Assembly: GCA_016194835.1 (NCBI GenBank)
Contig: JACQAU010000026.1
Span: 1-5,992, forward strand
Reading direction: 5' to 3'
Source of the DNA: Deltaproteobacteria bacterium
GTDB lineage: Bacteria; Bdellovibrionota; UBA1018
Length of the DNA: 5,992 nt
Shown: piece by piece, positions 1 to 4,684 of the stretch
Position numbering within the stretch: position 1 is the first letter of the stretch
Layout: each line of letters opens with the position of its first letter
Notes under the pieces: model-generated
What the model saw: only the letters and a program-made list of their open reading frames with translations
Databases searched by the model: none
Told to the model about the DNA's origin: nothing
Translations under genes and position numbers: made by a program

Positions 1-177
1 TACTAACGTATGACCTTTAACATCATCAATTACTTGAACATAAATATGCTGATTGGAGCGAAACACAGAAAAACGCGGACGCTCTAAAGTACCATTTACT
101 TTTGAGCGTATCCTACTTTTTCGTTTAAACCTCACAGCCCTCTTAGGATTTGTTTTTCTTCTAATTTTTGTAGACAT
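1..177 (-). CDS. rplR: 50S ribosomal protein L18 (N-terminal part; C-terminus cut off by window edge)
   Basis: L18 binds 5S rRNA together with L5 and helps dock the 5S particle into the central protuberance of the large subunit. The frame starts at ATG 177-175 and stays open for 59 codons to the left edge. The basic N-terminus (residues 1-26, rich in Lys/Arg) is followed by the family signature: RPRFSVFRSNQHIYVQVIDD at about residues 33-52, then KGHTLV. L18 is usually about 115-122 residues, so roughly half is present. A GAGG Shine-Dalgarno lies at 191-188, 10 bases before the ATG. The L6 stop is 19 bases upstream of the ATG. The position directly after rplF is the standard spc order, so S5 should follow beyond the window. 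Identification is secure; only the 3' end is missing. Confidence 0.96.
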   Translation of the reverse strand, partial: MSTKIRRKTNPKRAVRFKRKSRIRSKVNGTLERPRFSVFRSNQHIYVQVIDDVKGHTLV

Positions 178-196
178 TGTCTTATAACCTCACCAC

Positions 197-742
197 TTAC
201 TTGGCTCCTGCCGCTTTTCCTTGTTTACGAATAATTTTTTCATCCATGTATTTAATACCTTTGCCCTGATAAGGTTCAGGTGGCTTAAATGACCTAATCT
301 TAGCTGCAACCATTCCGACTAATATTTTATCTGATCCATTTACAACAATATGCGTATTGTTCTCCACTTTAGCAGTAATTCCCTGTGGTAAAGTATAATC
401 AATTGGATGTGAATACCCTATGTTCAGAGTCAAAACATTTCCCTTGGTTGCAACACGATATCCAACACCTGTAACATCTAGTTCTTTTGTAAACCCAGTG
501 TGCACACCATGAACCATGTTATGAACTAAAGTCCGTGTCAACCCATGCAAAGGCGAAGCCAAAGCTGTCAGCTTATCATCTCGTGTGAGAACAACAGTTC
601 CCTCTTCCACTTTTGCCATAATTCCTTTAGGCAATGTATGTGAAAGCCTTCCCTTTGGGCCATCAACCCTAACAACACTGTCTTTTACATCAACTTTTAC
701 ACCCTGTAATATTTTAACAGGCACCTTGCCTACTCGTGACAT
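197..742 (-). CDS. rplF: 50S ribosomal protein L6
   Basis: L6 sits at the base of the L7/L12 stalk near the sarcin-ricin loop of 23S rRNA and contributes to the site where elongation factors act. The protein is 181 residues, close to the family length of about 177-180. It has two repeated L6-type domains (roughly 1-80 and 81-160). The second includes TKELDVTGVGYRV at about 85-97. The conserved C-terminal signature FKPPEPYQGKGIKY begins at about residue 152, followed by EKIIRKQGKA. The start is ATG 742-740, only 3 bases after the S8 TGA stop. A GAGG lies at 757-754 inside the S8 end, with 11-base spacing that is slightly long, which suggests coupling to S8 translation. It ends at TAA. I see nothing unusual in it. 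Confidence 0.98.
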   Translation of the reverse strand: MSRVGKVPVKILQGVKVDVKDSVVRVDGPKGRLSHTLPKGIMAKVEEGTVVLTRDDKLTALASPLHGLTRTLVHNMVHGVHTGFTKELDVTGVGYRVATKGNVLTLNIGYSHPIDYTLPQGITAKVENNTHIVVNGSDKILVGMVAAKIRSFKPPEPYQGKGIKYMDEKIIRKQGKAAGAK

Positions 743-745
743 AAC

Positions 746-1144
746 TCACCATACCTCACAAAGAATTTCACCACCAACTTTAGCTTGTCTTGCTTTTTGA
801 CTACTCATCACACCCCTCGAAGTAGATACAATAGCAATCCCAGCTCCGCTGAGTGGTCTTGGCATTTTCTCATACCCTGCATATTGCCTGAGCCCCGGGC
901 TGCTCACACGCCGAATACCATTAATAATGGGCTCTCCTTTTTCTGTATATTTTAAATAAATTTTAATAAATGGCTTACCCTCATCTCGATGAAGTCTAAA
1001 ATTTTTAATATAACCTTCTTCTTTCAAAACACGAACAACATTTGCCTTCAGACGTGAGGCAGGAACGTCTAGTTTTTCATGTCTCTCACCATTTGAATTT
1101 CTTATTCTAGTCAGTAAATCTGCTACTGGATCTGTCATACTCAT
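746..1144 (-). CDS. rpsH: 30S ribosomal protein S8
   Basis: S8 is a primary 16S rRNA-binding protein (helices 21/25) that organises the central domain of the small subunit. In E. coli it also represses its own operon. The protein is 132 residues from ATG 1144-1142, and its N-terminus MSMTDPVADLLTRIRN matches the family. The C-terminal RNA-binding signature, STSRGVM followed by GGEILCEVW, is intact at about 107-132. The start was chosen because AAGGAGG lies 6 bases upstream (1157-1151) and the length fits. A second ATG two codons later (1138-1136) is 12 bases from that site and less likely. A longer reading from GTG at 1183 adds 13 residues unlike the family. Unlike its neighbours, this gene is separated from the preceding ribosomal gene by 95 bases, which hold a candidate small ORF overlapping the start by ATGA. 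Confidence 0.97.
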   Translation of the reverse strand: MSMTDPVADLLTRIRNSNGERHEKLDVPASRLKANVVRVLKEEGYIKNFRLHRDEGKPFIKIYLKYTEKGEPIINGIRRVSSPGLRQYAGYEKMPRPLSGAGIAIVSTSRGVMSSQKARQAKVGGEILCEVW

Positions 1145-1224
1145 ACTCGTCCTCCTTGGCTGCGGTTGCAAATTAAAGTGCACTCGCTTCCAGCTCGTGA
1201 ATATTGTATTATTTGTATTGTCAT
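1141..1224 (-). CDS. Candidate 27-residue small ORF between S14 and S8 (unknown function)
   Basis: I do not recognise this peptide. It runs from ATG 1224-1222 to TGA 1143-1141. A perfect AGGAGG at 1238-1233, 8 bases upstream, sits just after the S14 stop. The stop overlaps the S8 start as ATGA, the usual geometry for translational coupling. The peptide begins MTIQIIQYSRAG and has two cysteines (15 and 19). Its end, QGGRV, is largely dictated by the Shine-Dalgarno of S8, which lies inside it. It has no signal peptide, membrane segment or zinc motif. It could be a real micro-peptide, a coupling device that delivers ribosomes to S8, or leftover sequence from an insertion or duplication in which the AGGAGG once served S8. 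The initiation signals are strong, but coding content cannot be judged at this length. Confidence 0.45.
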   Translation of the reverse strand: MTIQIIQYSRAGSECTLICNRSQGGRV

Positions 1225-1250
1225 GCTAATTTCCTCCTCTTACCAGCTCG
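1190..1250 (-). repeat. 8-base direct repeat CGAGCTGG at the S14 end and inside the gap
   Basis: The minus strand reads CGAGCTGG at 1250-1243, encoding the last residues of S14, and again at 1197-1190 inside the following gap. Both copies are followed by an AGGAGG (1238-1233 and 1156-1151) and then an ATG leading into ATGACA. The copies are 53 bases apart and the sequence between the elements differs. The pattern could be the trace of an old partial duplication across the S14/S8 junction, or chance. Confidence 0.35.
1233..1238 (-). promoter_or_regulatory. Strong Shine-Dalgarno AGGAGG ahead of the small ORF
   Basis: The minus strand reads AGGAGG here, starting 1 base after the S14 TAA stop and 8 bases before ATG 1224. 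This is a full match to the 16S anti-Shine-Dalgarno core and no weaker than the sites used by S19 and S8. It is 88 bases from the S8 ATG, so it cannot serve S8 directly. This is the main reason to think the gap is translated. Confidence 0.75.
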
Positions 1251-1425
1251 ACTTCACAACACCAGGAAGCTGACCTTTGAGCGCTAAATCTCTCAAACAC
1301 AAACGACACAAATCAAATTTCCTGTAATATCCCCTTGCTCTTCCGCAAATAGGACAACGTCTTTTTACACGCACCTTGAATTTTAGCTTTTTTCCAATTT
1401 TTTGTATTTTTGCTAATGTAGACAA
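1240..1425 (-). CDS. rpsZ: 30S ribosomal protein S14, zinc-binding type
   Basis: S14 binds the 3' major (head) domain of 16S rRNA next to S3 and S10. This is the short zinc form: 61 residues with four cysteines as C24-x2-C27 and C40-x2-C43, in the contexts RRCPICGRARG and FDLCRLCLRDLA. It has the usual basic N-terminus (KLKFKVRVKRRC) and the terminal PGV...SSW. The start is TTG 1425-1423. GGAG lies at 1437-1434, 8 bases upstream, and the in-frame codon before the site is the L5 stop TAA (1440-1438), so no longer start exists. The resulting length of 61 is exactly typical. An out-of-frame ATG at 1430-1428 lies only 3 bases from the same site and leads to a 5-codon dead end. Twelve bases separate it from L5, and it is in the same reading frame as L5. 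Confidence 0.96.
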   Translation of the reverse strand: MSTLAKIQKIGKKLKFKVRVKRRCPICGRARGYYRKFDLCRLCLRDLALKGQLPGVVKSSW

Positions 1426-1437
1426 ATCATTATCTCC
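1423..1437 (-). promoter_or_regulatory. S14 initiation region: GGAG with TTG start and a competing out-of-frame ATG
   Basis: GGAG at 1437-1434 is followed after 8 bases by TTG 1425-1423, the S14 start. Between them is ATG 1430-1428 in another frame, only 3 bases from the Shine-Dalgarno, which opens a 5-codon frame ending in TAG at 1415-1413. The TTG is chosen because it gives a full-length S14 at normal spacing. The ATG could lower initiation at TTG. Confidence 0.7.
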
Positions 1438-2169
1438 TTATTTTCTAAATGGCATTCCTAATGCGGCAAGCACTGCCCTGGCATGCTCACTTTTTCTAGC
1501 AGTAGTTCCAATAGTGACCGTAAAGCCACGAATCTTATCTACCCTGTCATAATTTACTTCTGGGAAAATAATTTGTTCCCGAATTCCCAATGAATAACTT
1601 CCTCTTCCATCAAATGATTTTGGACTCAAGCCCTTAAAATCCCGCACCCGTGGAAGCGCCACATTCAGCATACGATCTAAAATCTCATACATCCGTGCGC
1701 GCCTTAACGTTACGGTCACACCTACTGGCAAGCCCTTTCGCACCTTAAACGTAGCAATAGATTTTTTTGCTCTAGTCAAAACAGCTTTTTGGCCTGTAAT
1801 TGACATAAACTCTTCTAAAGCATTATCTAAAACCTTTGGATTAGCTACCGCGTCGTTTACAGCGCAATTAAGAACCACCTTAGTAAACCTTGGGACCTGC
1901 ATGGTATTTGTAAATTCAAATTCTTTCATCACCATAGGTATTACTTTTTCTCTATAATGCGTCAATAAACGAGCTGGCTTGGAAGACGAAATCCTAGTTG
2001 CTCCAGGAGCTTCAATTTTTATAGTAGGCCCAGAATCTGCTTTAGCAGCCTTACCTTTAGCACTGTGAGTTTTCTTTACCTCGGGCTTAGCTTTTGTTTC
2101 TTCTGTTTGCTTTTTAGCATTATCTTTTTTATCTTCTTTCATTTTAGTTTTCATTTTAGTCGGGCCCAC
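1438..2169 (-). CDS. rplE: 50S ribosomal protein L5 with long lysine-rich N-terminal extension
   Basis: L5 binds 5S rRNA and 23S helix 84, contacts P-site tRNA, and forms an intersubunit bridge with S13. The conserved protein occupies residues about 66-243: ARLLTHYREKVIPMVMKEF, QVPRFTKVVLN, RAKKSIATFKVRKGLPVG, then SYSLGIREQIIFPEVNYD. This core of about 178 residues matches the family's usual 179. Ahead of it lies an extra stretch of about 65 residues. Its first 45 residues are one-third lysine, with Glu, Ala and Thr, and look disordered. The start is GTG 2169-2167, with GGAGG at 2184-2180 and 10-base spacing, just past the L24 stop. ATGs at residues 6 and 10 have no Shine-Dalgarno, and using them would still leave most of the extension. 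A 12-bp tandem repeat lies in the extension. The frame is unbroken, so this looks like a real extended protein. Confidence 0.96.
   Translation of the reverse strand: MGPTKMKTKMKEDKKDNAKKQTEETKAKPEVKKTHSAKGKAAKADSGPTIKIEAPGATRISSSKPARLLTHYREKVIPMVMKEFEFTNTMQVPRFTKVVLNCAVNDAVANPKVLDNALEEFMSITGQKAVLTRAKKSIATFKVRKGLPVGVTVTLRRARMYEILDRMLNVALPRVRDFKGLSPKSFDGRGSYSLGIREQIIFPEVNYDRVDKIRGFTVTIGTTARKSEHARAVLAALGMPFRK
2137..2160 (-). repeat. Perfect 12-bp tandem repeat (two copies) in the L5 extension
   Basis: The plus strand reads TTTCATTTTAGT twice in direct succession (2137-2148 and 2149-2160). On the coding strand each copy is ACTAAAATGAAA, encoding T-K-M-K, so residues 4-11 of L5 are a duplicated tetrapeptide. 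Being a multiple of three, copy-number change would keep the frame. It supports growth of the N-terminal extension by local duplication. Confidence 0.9.
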
Positions 2170-2184
2170 TTTTAAATAACCTCC
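2167..2184 (-). promoter_or_regulatory. L5 initiation region: GGAGG with GTG start
   Basis: GGAGG at 2184-2180 lies 4 bases beyond the L24 stop and 10 bases before GTG 2169-2167. The nearest in-frame ATG (2154-2152) is 25 bases away, too far for this site. The site therefore supports the long form of L5, including the N-terminal extension. Confidence 0.75.
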
Positions 2185-2187
2185 GTC

Positions 2188-2559
2188 TTATGAAACTGTA
2201 TCTAAAGTTTCTCCACAATGTTTACAATATCTGACCTTTTGTTTTTGCATGGATTTGGTCTTTTTTGACATGACTTCGATCCATTTTTTCCCATGTCTCA
2301 CACCCTTGTTGCACTTTGGGCATAACAACAGAATATTTGAATAATGAATAGATAATTCCTTATCTAAAAAACCACCATGAGGATTTTTTTGTGTCGGCTT
2401 GGCATGCTTTTTTACCAAGTTAATTTTTTCTACCAATACCCTACCGGTTTTTCCTAGAACTTTCAAAACTTTCCCGCTTTTTCCCTTGTCTCTACCAGAA
2501 ATAACCTTCACCTGGTCATTTTTCTTAATATTCATATTAAAAACTTGATTATCTAACAT
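2188..2559 (-). CDS. rplX: 50S ribosomal protein L24 with four-cysteine C-terminal module
   Basis: L24 is an assembly-initiating protein that binds the 5' region of 23S rRNA near the exit-tunnel rim. From ATG 2559-2557 it has 123 residues. The KOW domain is clear at about 9-50: NIKKNDQVKVISGRDKGKSG, then INLVKKHAKP. The second half carries CPKC (C80, C83) and CKHC (C112, C115), which should bind zinc. Related four-cysteine L24 proteins are known in several phyla, while E. coli L24 lacks them. The 28 residues between the pairs include a basic Lys/Met/Gln stretch that is longer than I recall for the family. The start was chosen because GAGG at 2568-2565 is 5 bases upstream. The longer frame would start at TTG 2586 inside L14, and the ATG at 2535 fits typical L24 starts but has no Shine-Dalgarno. 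Confidence 0.96.
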   Translation of the reverse strand: MLDNQVFNMNIKKNDQVKVISGRDKGKSGKVLKVLGKTGRVLVEKINLVKKHAKPTQKNPHGGFLDKELSIHYSNILLLCPKCNKGVRHGKKWIEVMSKKTKSMQKQKVRYCKHCGETLDTVS

Positions 2560-2568
2560 AAAATCCTC
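2557..2568 (-). promoter_or_regulatory. L24 initiation region deciding the start
   Basis: GAGG at 2568-2565 overlaps the L14 TGA stop and is 5 bases before ATG 2559-2557. It decides for this ATG over an upstream TTG (2586) that would overlap L14 by 20 bases, and over ATG 2535-2533, which is preceded by AT-rich sequence without a site. The chosen start adds 8 residues (MLDNQVFN) to the usual L24 N-terminus. Confidence 0.7.
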
Positions 2569-2935
2569 ACAACACTTCAGGCGCAAGAGAGATAATTTTT
2601 GTAAAAGCCCTAGCTCTTAACTCTCTAGCCACCGGTCCAAAAATACGTGTTCCTATGGGTTCACTTTGAGCATTAATTAAAACAGCAGAGTTTGTATCAA
2701 AACGAATATAAGTTCCATCATTGCGATTAATTTCTTTTTTAGTCCTTACAATAACTGCTTTCAGAATTTCACCTTTTTTAACTTTTGCTGTTGGTGTGGC
2801 GTCCTTTACAGTCACCACTATAACATCCCCTACACTTGCATACTTACTGCGACTTCCACCTAAAACTTTAATACACTGCACACGCTTTGCACCAGTATTG
2901 TCAGCTACATCTAACACCGTTTTCATCTGAATCAT
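2567..2935 (-). CDS. rplN: 50S ribosomal protein L14
   Basis: L14 lies at the subunit interface, contacts 16S helix 14 as part of bridge B8, and in bacteria is the docking site of the silencing factor RsfS. The protein has 122 residues, the normal family length, and is collinear with it throughout: MIQMKTVLDVADNTGAKRVQ, then IKVLGGSRSKYASVGD, KKGEILKAVIVRTKKE, and the C-terminal IGTRIFGPVARELR through ISLAPEVL. The start is ATG 2935-2933, overlapping the S17 TGA by 4 bases (ATGA). GGAG at 2944-2941 is 5 bases upstream, inside the S17 end. This close coupling joins what are separate S10 and spc operons in E. coli. It is the most conservative gene in the window, with no oddities. Confidence 0.99.
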   Translation of the reverse strand: MIQMKTVLDVADNTGAKRVQCIKVLGGSRSKYASVGDVIVVTVKDATPTAKVKKGEILKAVIVRTKKEINRNDGTYIRFDTNSAVLINAQSEPIGTRIFGPVARELRARAFTKIISLAPEVL

Positions 2936-3300
2936 GATGTCTCCAAATTTTTAGCTTCTTGTTTAATGAGAACAGTCTCGTCTTTTAAGGGTTGTTGATC
3001 CAATTCGACAGTCAAACGATTACCACGTCTTATAATTTCTCTTAATGCCCATCTTTTTTCACGGCTCAAAGGACGCGAAGAAATAATAGAAACCAAATCC
3101 CCAGGCTTGGCTTCGTTTTTCTCATCATGCGCCTTAAAACGTCCAGATAGAGTGATATACTTTTTATAAAATCCATGCTTAACACTTCGATCTACTTTGA
3201 CCACAATAGTTTTTTTCATTTTATTACTAACCACTGTTCCAACTAAAACCCTCCTCTTTTGAAGGGGTTTTTTATCGTCAACTGTTTTTTGAACTACCAT
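2932..3300 (-). CDS. rpsQ: 30S ribosomal protein S17 with N- and C-terminal extensions
   Basis: S17 is a primary assembly protein that binds the 5' domain of 16S rRNA (helices 7 and 11). The OB-fold core is clear at about residues 16-92: RRVLVGTVVSNKMKKTIVVK, VKHGFYKKYI, HDEKNEAKPGDLV, then RPLSREKRW. The total length is 122, compared with about 84 in E. coli. There are about 10 extra N-terminal residues and a C-terminal tail of about 30 (from roughly 93), which is charged and not low-complexity. The start is ATG 3300-3298, with GAGG at 3314-3311 and 10-base spacing. The L29 stop lies 17 bases upstream. The TGA stop overlaps the L14 start. C-terminal tails on S17 occur in other bacteria, so this one may be ordinary for its lineage. 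Its 3' end also carries the L14 Shine-Dalgarno. Confidence 0.97.
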   Translation of the reverse strand: MVVQKTVDDKKPLQKRRVLVGTVVSNKMKKTIVVKVDRSVKHGFYKKYITLSGRFKAHDEKNEAKPGDLVSIISSRPLSREKRWALREIIRRGNRLTVELDQQPLKDETVLIKQEAKNLETS

Positions 3301-3317
3301 TTTATTTGATCCTCACA

Positions 3318-3527
3318 TTATAATTTTGTCGCATCAGTTTTTTGCATGTCTAACATTTTCATTCTTGCCAAATCCTTGCGCATTCTCCAAATAGATGACC
3401 AATTTTCAAGTTGGCCACTGGCTCTCTTCATCTTGGCTTGAAAAAGCTCTTTTTCCAACTCTCGCAGTTTTGTATCAAGCTCTTCCTTGGTCAGATTTTT
3501 TAATTCCATAAAACGTTTAGATGACAT
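3318..3527 (-). CDS. rpmC: 50S ribosomal protein L29
   Basis: L29 is a small helical-hairpin protein beside L23 at the polypeptide exit, near where trigger factor and the signal recognition particle dock. It has 69 residues, within the usual range of about 60-72. The two helices are visible: MELKNLTKEELDTKLRELEK, then ASGQLENWSSIWRMRKDLAR. The start is ATG 3527-3525, which overlaps the end of L16 by 11 bases. AAGGAG at 3543-3538, inside L16, is 10 bases upstream. A second in-frame ATG at residue 7 (3509-3507) would give the more typical N-terminus but has no Shine-Dalgarno, so the first is preferred. The overlap makes translational coupling to L16 likely. Confidence 0.96.
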   Translation of the reverse strand: MSSKRFMELKNLTKEELDTKLRELEKELFQAKMKRASGQLENWSSIWRMRKDLARMKMLDMQKTDATKL

Positions 3528-3969
3528 TCTTAATAATCTCCTTCTTGGTCTCTGTCACAGGAACACTCCGAGCAATTGGTTTGCACTGGATTGGTAATTT
3601 ATGATCCGCTAATCTCAAAGCCTCAAAAGCTTCTGCTTGTGTAATATCTGACATTTCAAAAATCAATCTACCTGGCTTAATCACTGCACACCACGCTTCA
3701 ACATTGCCCTTACCGGATCCCATTCTGGTCTCGGCAGGTTTTTTAGTTAGAGGCTTATCCGGAAAAATCCTAATCCAAATTTTACCTCCTCGTTTTACAT
3801 AACGAGTCATAGCTACACGAGCTGCTTCAAGCTGCTTTGATGTAATCCGTCCACACTCCGTGGCCTGGAGTCCATAATTTCCAAAAAATAGGGTATTGCC
3901 TCGTGTCGCCTTTCCTCTCATCCTACCTTTTTGCTGTTTTCGATATTTTACTTTTTTTGGCGATAGCAT
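3517..3969 (-). CDS. rplP: 50S ribosomal protein L16
   Basis: L16 is a late-assembling protein near the peptidyl-transferase centre and A-site tRNA, and it helps A-site accommodation. The protein has 150 residues, compared with 136 in E. coli. The core is collinear: MLSPKKVKYRKQQKGRMRGK, FGNYGLQATECGRITSKQLE, KIWIRIFPDKPLTKKP, then RMGSGKGNVEAW. The arginine in RMGSGKG (about residue 82) is the equivalent of E. coli Arg81, which is hydroxylated there; whether it is modified here is unknown. About 13 extra C-terminal residues (roughly 138-150) carry the L29 Shine-Dalgarno and overlap the L29 start by 11 bases. The start is ATG 3969-3967, with AGGAGT at 3984-3979 and 9-base spacing. The S3 stop is 18 bases upstream. 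Confidence 0.98.
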   Translation of the reverse strand: MLSPKKVKYRKQQKGRMRGKATRGNTLFFGNYGLQATECGRITSKQLEAARVAMTRYVKRGGKIWIRIFPDKPLTKKPAETRMGSGKGNVEAWCAVIKPGRLIFEMSDITQAEAFEALRLADHKLPIQCKPIARSVPVTETKKEIIKNVI

Positions 3970-3987
3970 TTTTCTATTACTCCTGAT

Positions 3988-4674
3988 TTACACTTGAGCT
4001 GGCTTTGCACCCTGCATTGCCCGTGACTCAATTACGGCCTGTTTCTTTAAAGTCATTATCTCACCATGATAAACCCATGCTTTAACTCCAATAATCCCAT
4101 ACGTAGTTTTGGCAATTGCAAAACCATAATCGATATTAGCTCGCAGAGTATGAAGAGGAACACTATCTTCGCTGTACCACTCTGTACGTGCAATTTCAGC
4201 TCCGCCCAGCCTACCTGAAACTCTTATTTTAATACCCTTAATTCCTTGTTTAAAAGCTGAAGTCATACACTTTTTCATAGCTCTTCTAAAAGCAACCCTC
4301 TTTTCTAACTGAGTAGCTACACTCTCTGCAATAAACTGAGCATTAGATTCTGGTTTTTTGACTTCAATAATATTTAAAAATATTTCATTTTTTGATAGTC
4401 CCTGCACATCTGATTTTAATGACTCAACTCCAGCACCTTTTTTGCCAATAACAATCCCGGGCCTGGCCGTATGTACATTTATTTTTACTTTATTTGCAGC
4501 TCTTTCGATTTCAATTTTAGAGATCCCTGCACTATAAAGTTTTTCCTTTAAATACTCTCTTAATCTTAAATCTTCATGCAAAAGCTTTGCATAATCTTTT
4601 TTGGAATACCAACGACTATCCCATGTTCTTGTTATACCTAAACGAAATCCAATTGGATTAACTTTTTGACCCAT
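3988..4674 (-). CDS. rpsC: 30S ribosomal protein S3
   Basis: S3 lies in the head of the small subunit at the mRNA entry channel and takes part in mRNA unwinding. It has 228 residues, close to the usual 210-235. It opens with MGQKVNPIGFRLG. The KH type 2 domain follows, with its GxxG loop GKKG at 77-80 in RPGIVIGKKGAGVE. The C-terminal domain contains SGRLGGAEIARTEWY (about 153-167). Arg130, Arg131 and Lys134 in FRRAMKK match the E. coli residues (131, 132, 135) tied to ribosomal helicase activity. The tail ends GAKPAQV. The start is ATG 4674-4672. The best Shine-Dalgarno, GGAGAGG at 4694-4688 within the L22 end, has rather long 13-base spacing. The gap after the L22 stop is 10 bases. Confidence 0.98.
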   Translation of the reverse strand: MGQKVNPIGFRLGITRTWDSRWYSKKDYAKLLHEDLRLREYLKEKLYSAGISKIEIERAANKVKINVHTARPGIVIGKKGAGVESLKSDVQGLSKNEIFLNIIEVKKPESNAQFIAESVATQLEKRVAFRRAMKKCMTSAFKQGIKGIKIRVSGRLGGAEIARTEWYSEDSVPLHTLRANIDYGFAIAKTTYGIIGVKAWVYHGEIMTLKKQAVIESRAMQGAKPAQV

Positions 4675-4684
4675 AATGTATTTT

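Noticed and set aside
585..800. Plus-strand open frame opposite L6 and the end of S8
   Set aside because: It lies wholly antisense to two secure ribosomal genes, has no recognisable protein content, and is explained by codon bias on the other strand.
1145..1183. Longer S8 starting at GTG 1183
   Set aside because: It adds 13 residues unlike any S8 I know, while ATG 1144 has AAGGAGG at ideal spacing and gives the usual length.
1145..1239. Terminator or internal promoter in the S14/S8 gap
   Set aside because: There is no GC-rich stem followed by a T-run. AT-rich stretches exist, but I see no convincing paired -35/-10 boxes.
1413..1430. ATG 1430 as a start of S14 or of a separate mini-gene
   Set aside because: It is out of frame with S14, stops after 5 codons, and sits only 3 bases from the Shine-Dalgarno.
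2162..2167. GGGCCC palindrome at the start of L5 as a regulatory site or terminator
   Set aside because: A single 6-base palindrome with no stem extension or U-run, lying in coding sequence just after the GTG start.
2560..2586. Longer L24 starting at TTG 2586 inside L14
   Set aside because: It overlaps L14 by 20 bases, needs a TTG, and adds residues absent from the family. ATG 2559 has a good GAGG.
2721..2930. Plus-strand open frame opposite L14
   Set aside because: It is a hydrophobic-looking shadow of the highly conserved L14 frame, with no Shine-Dalgarno support.
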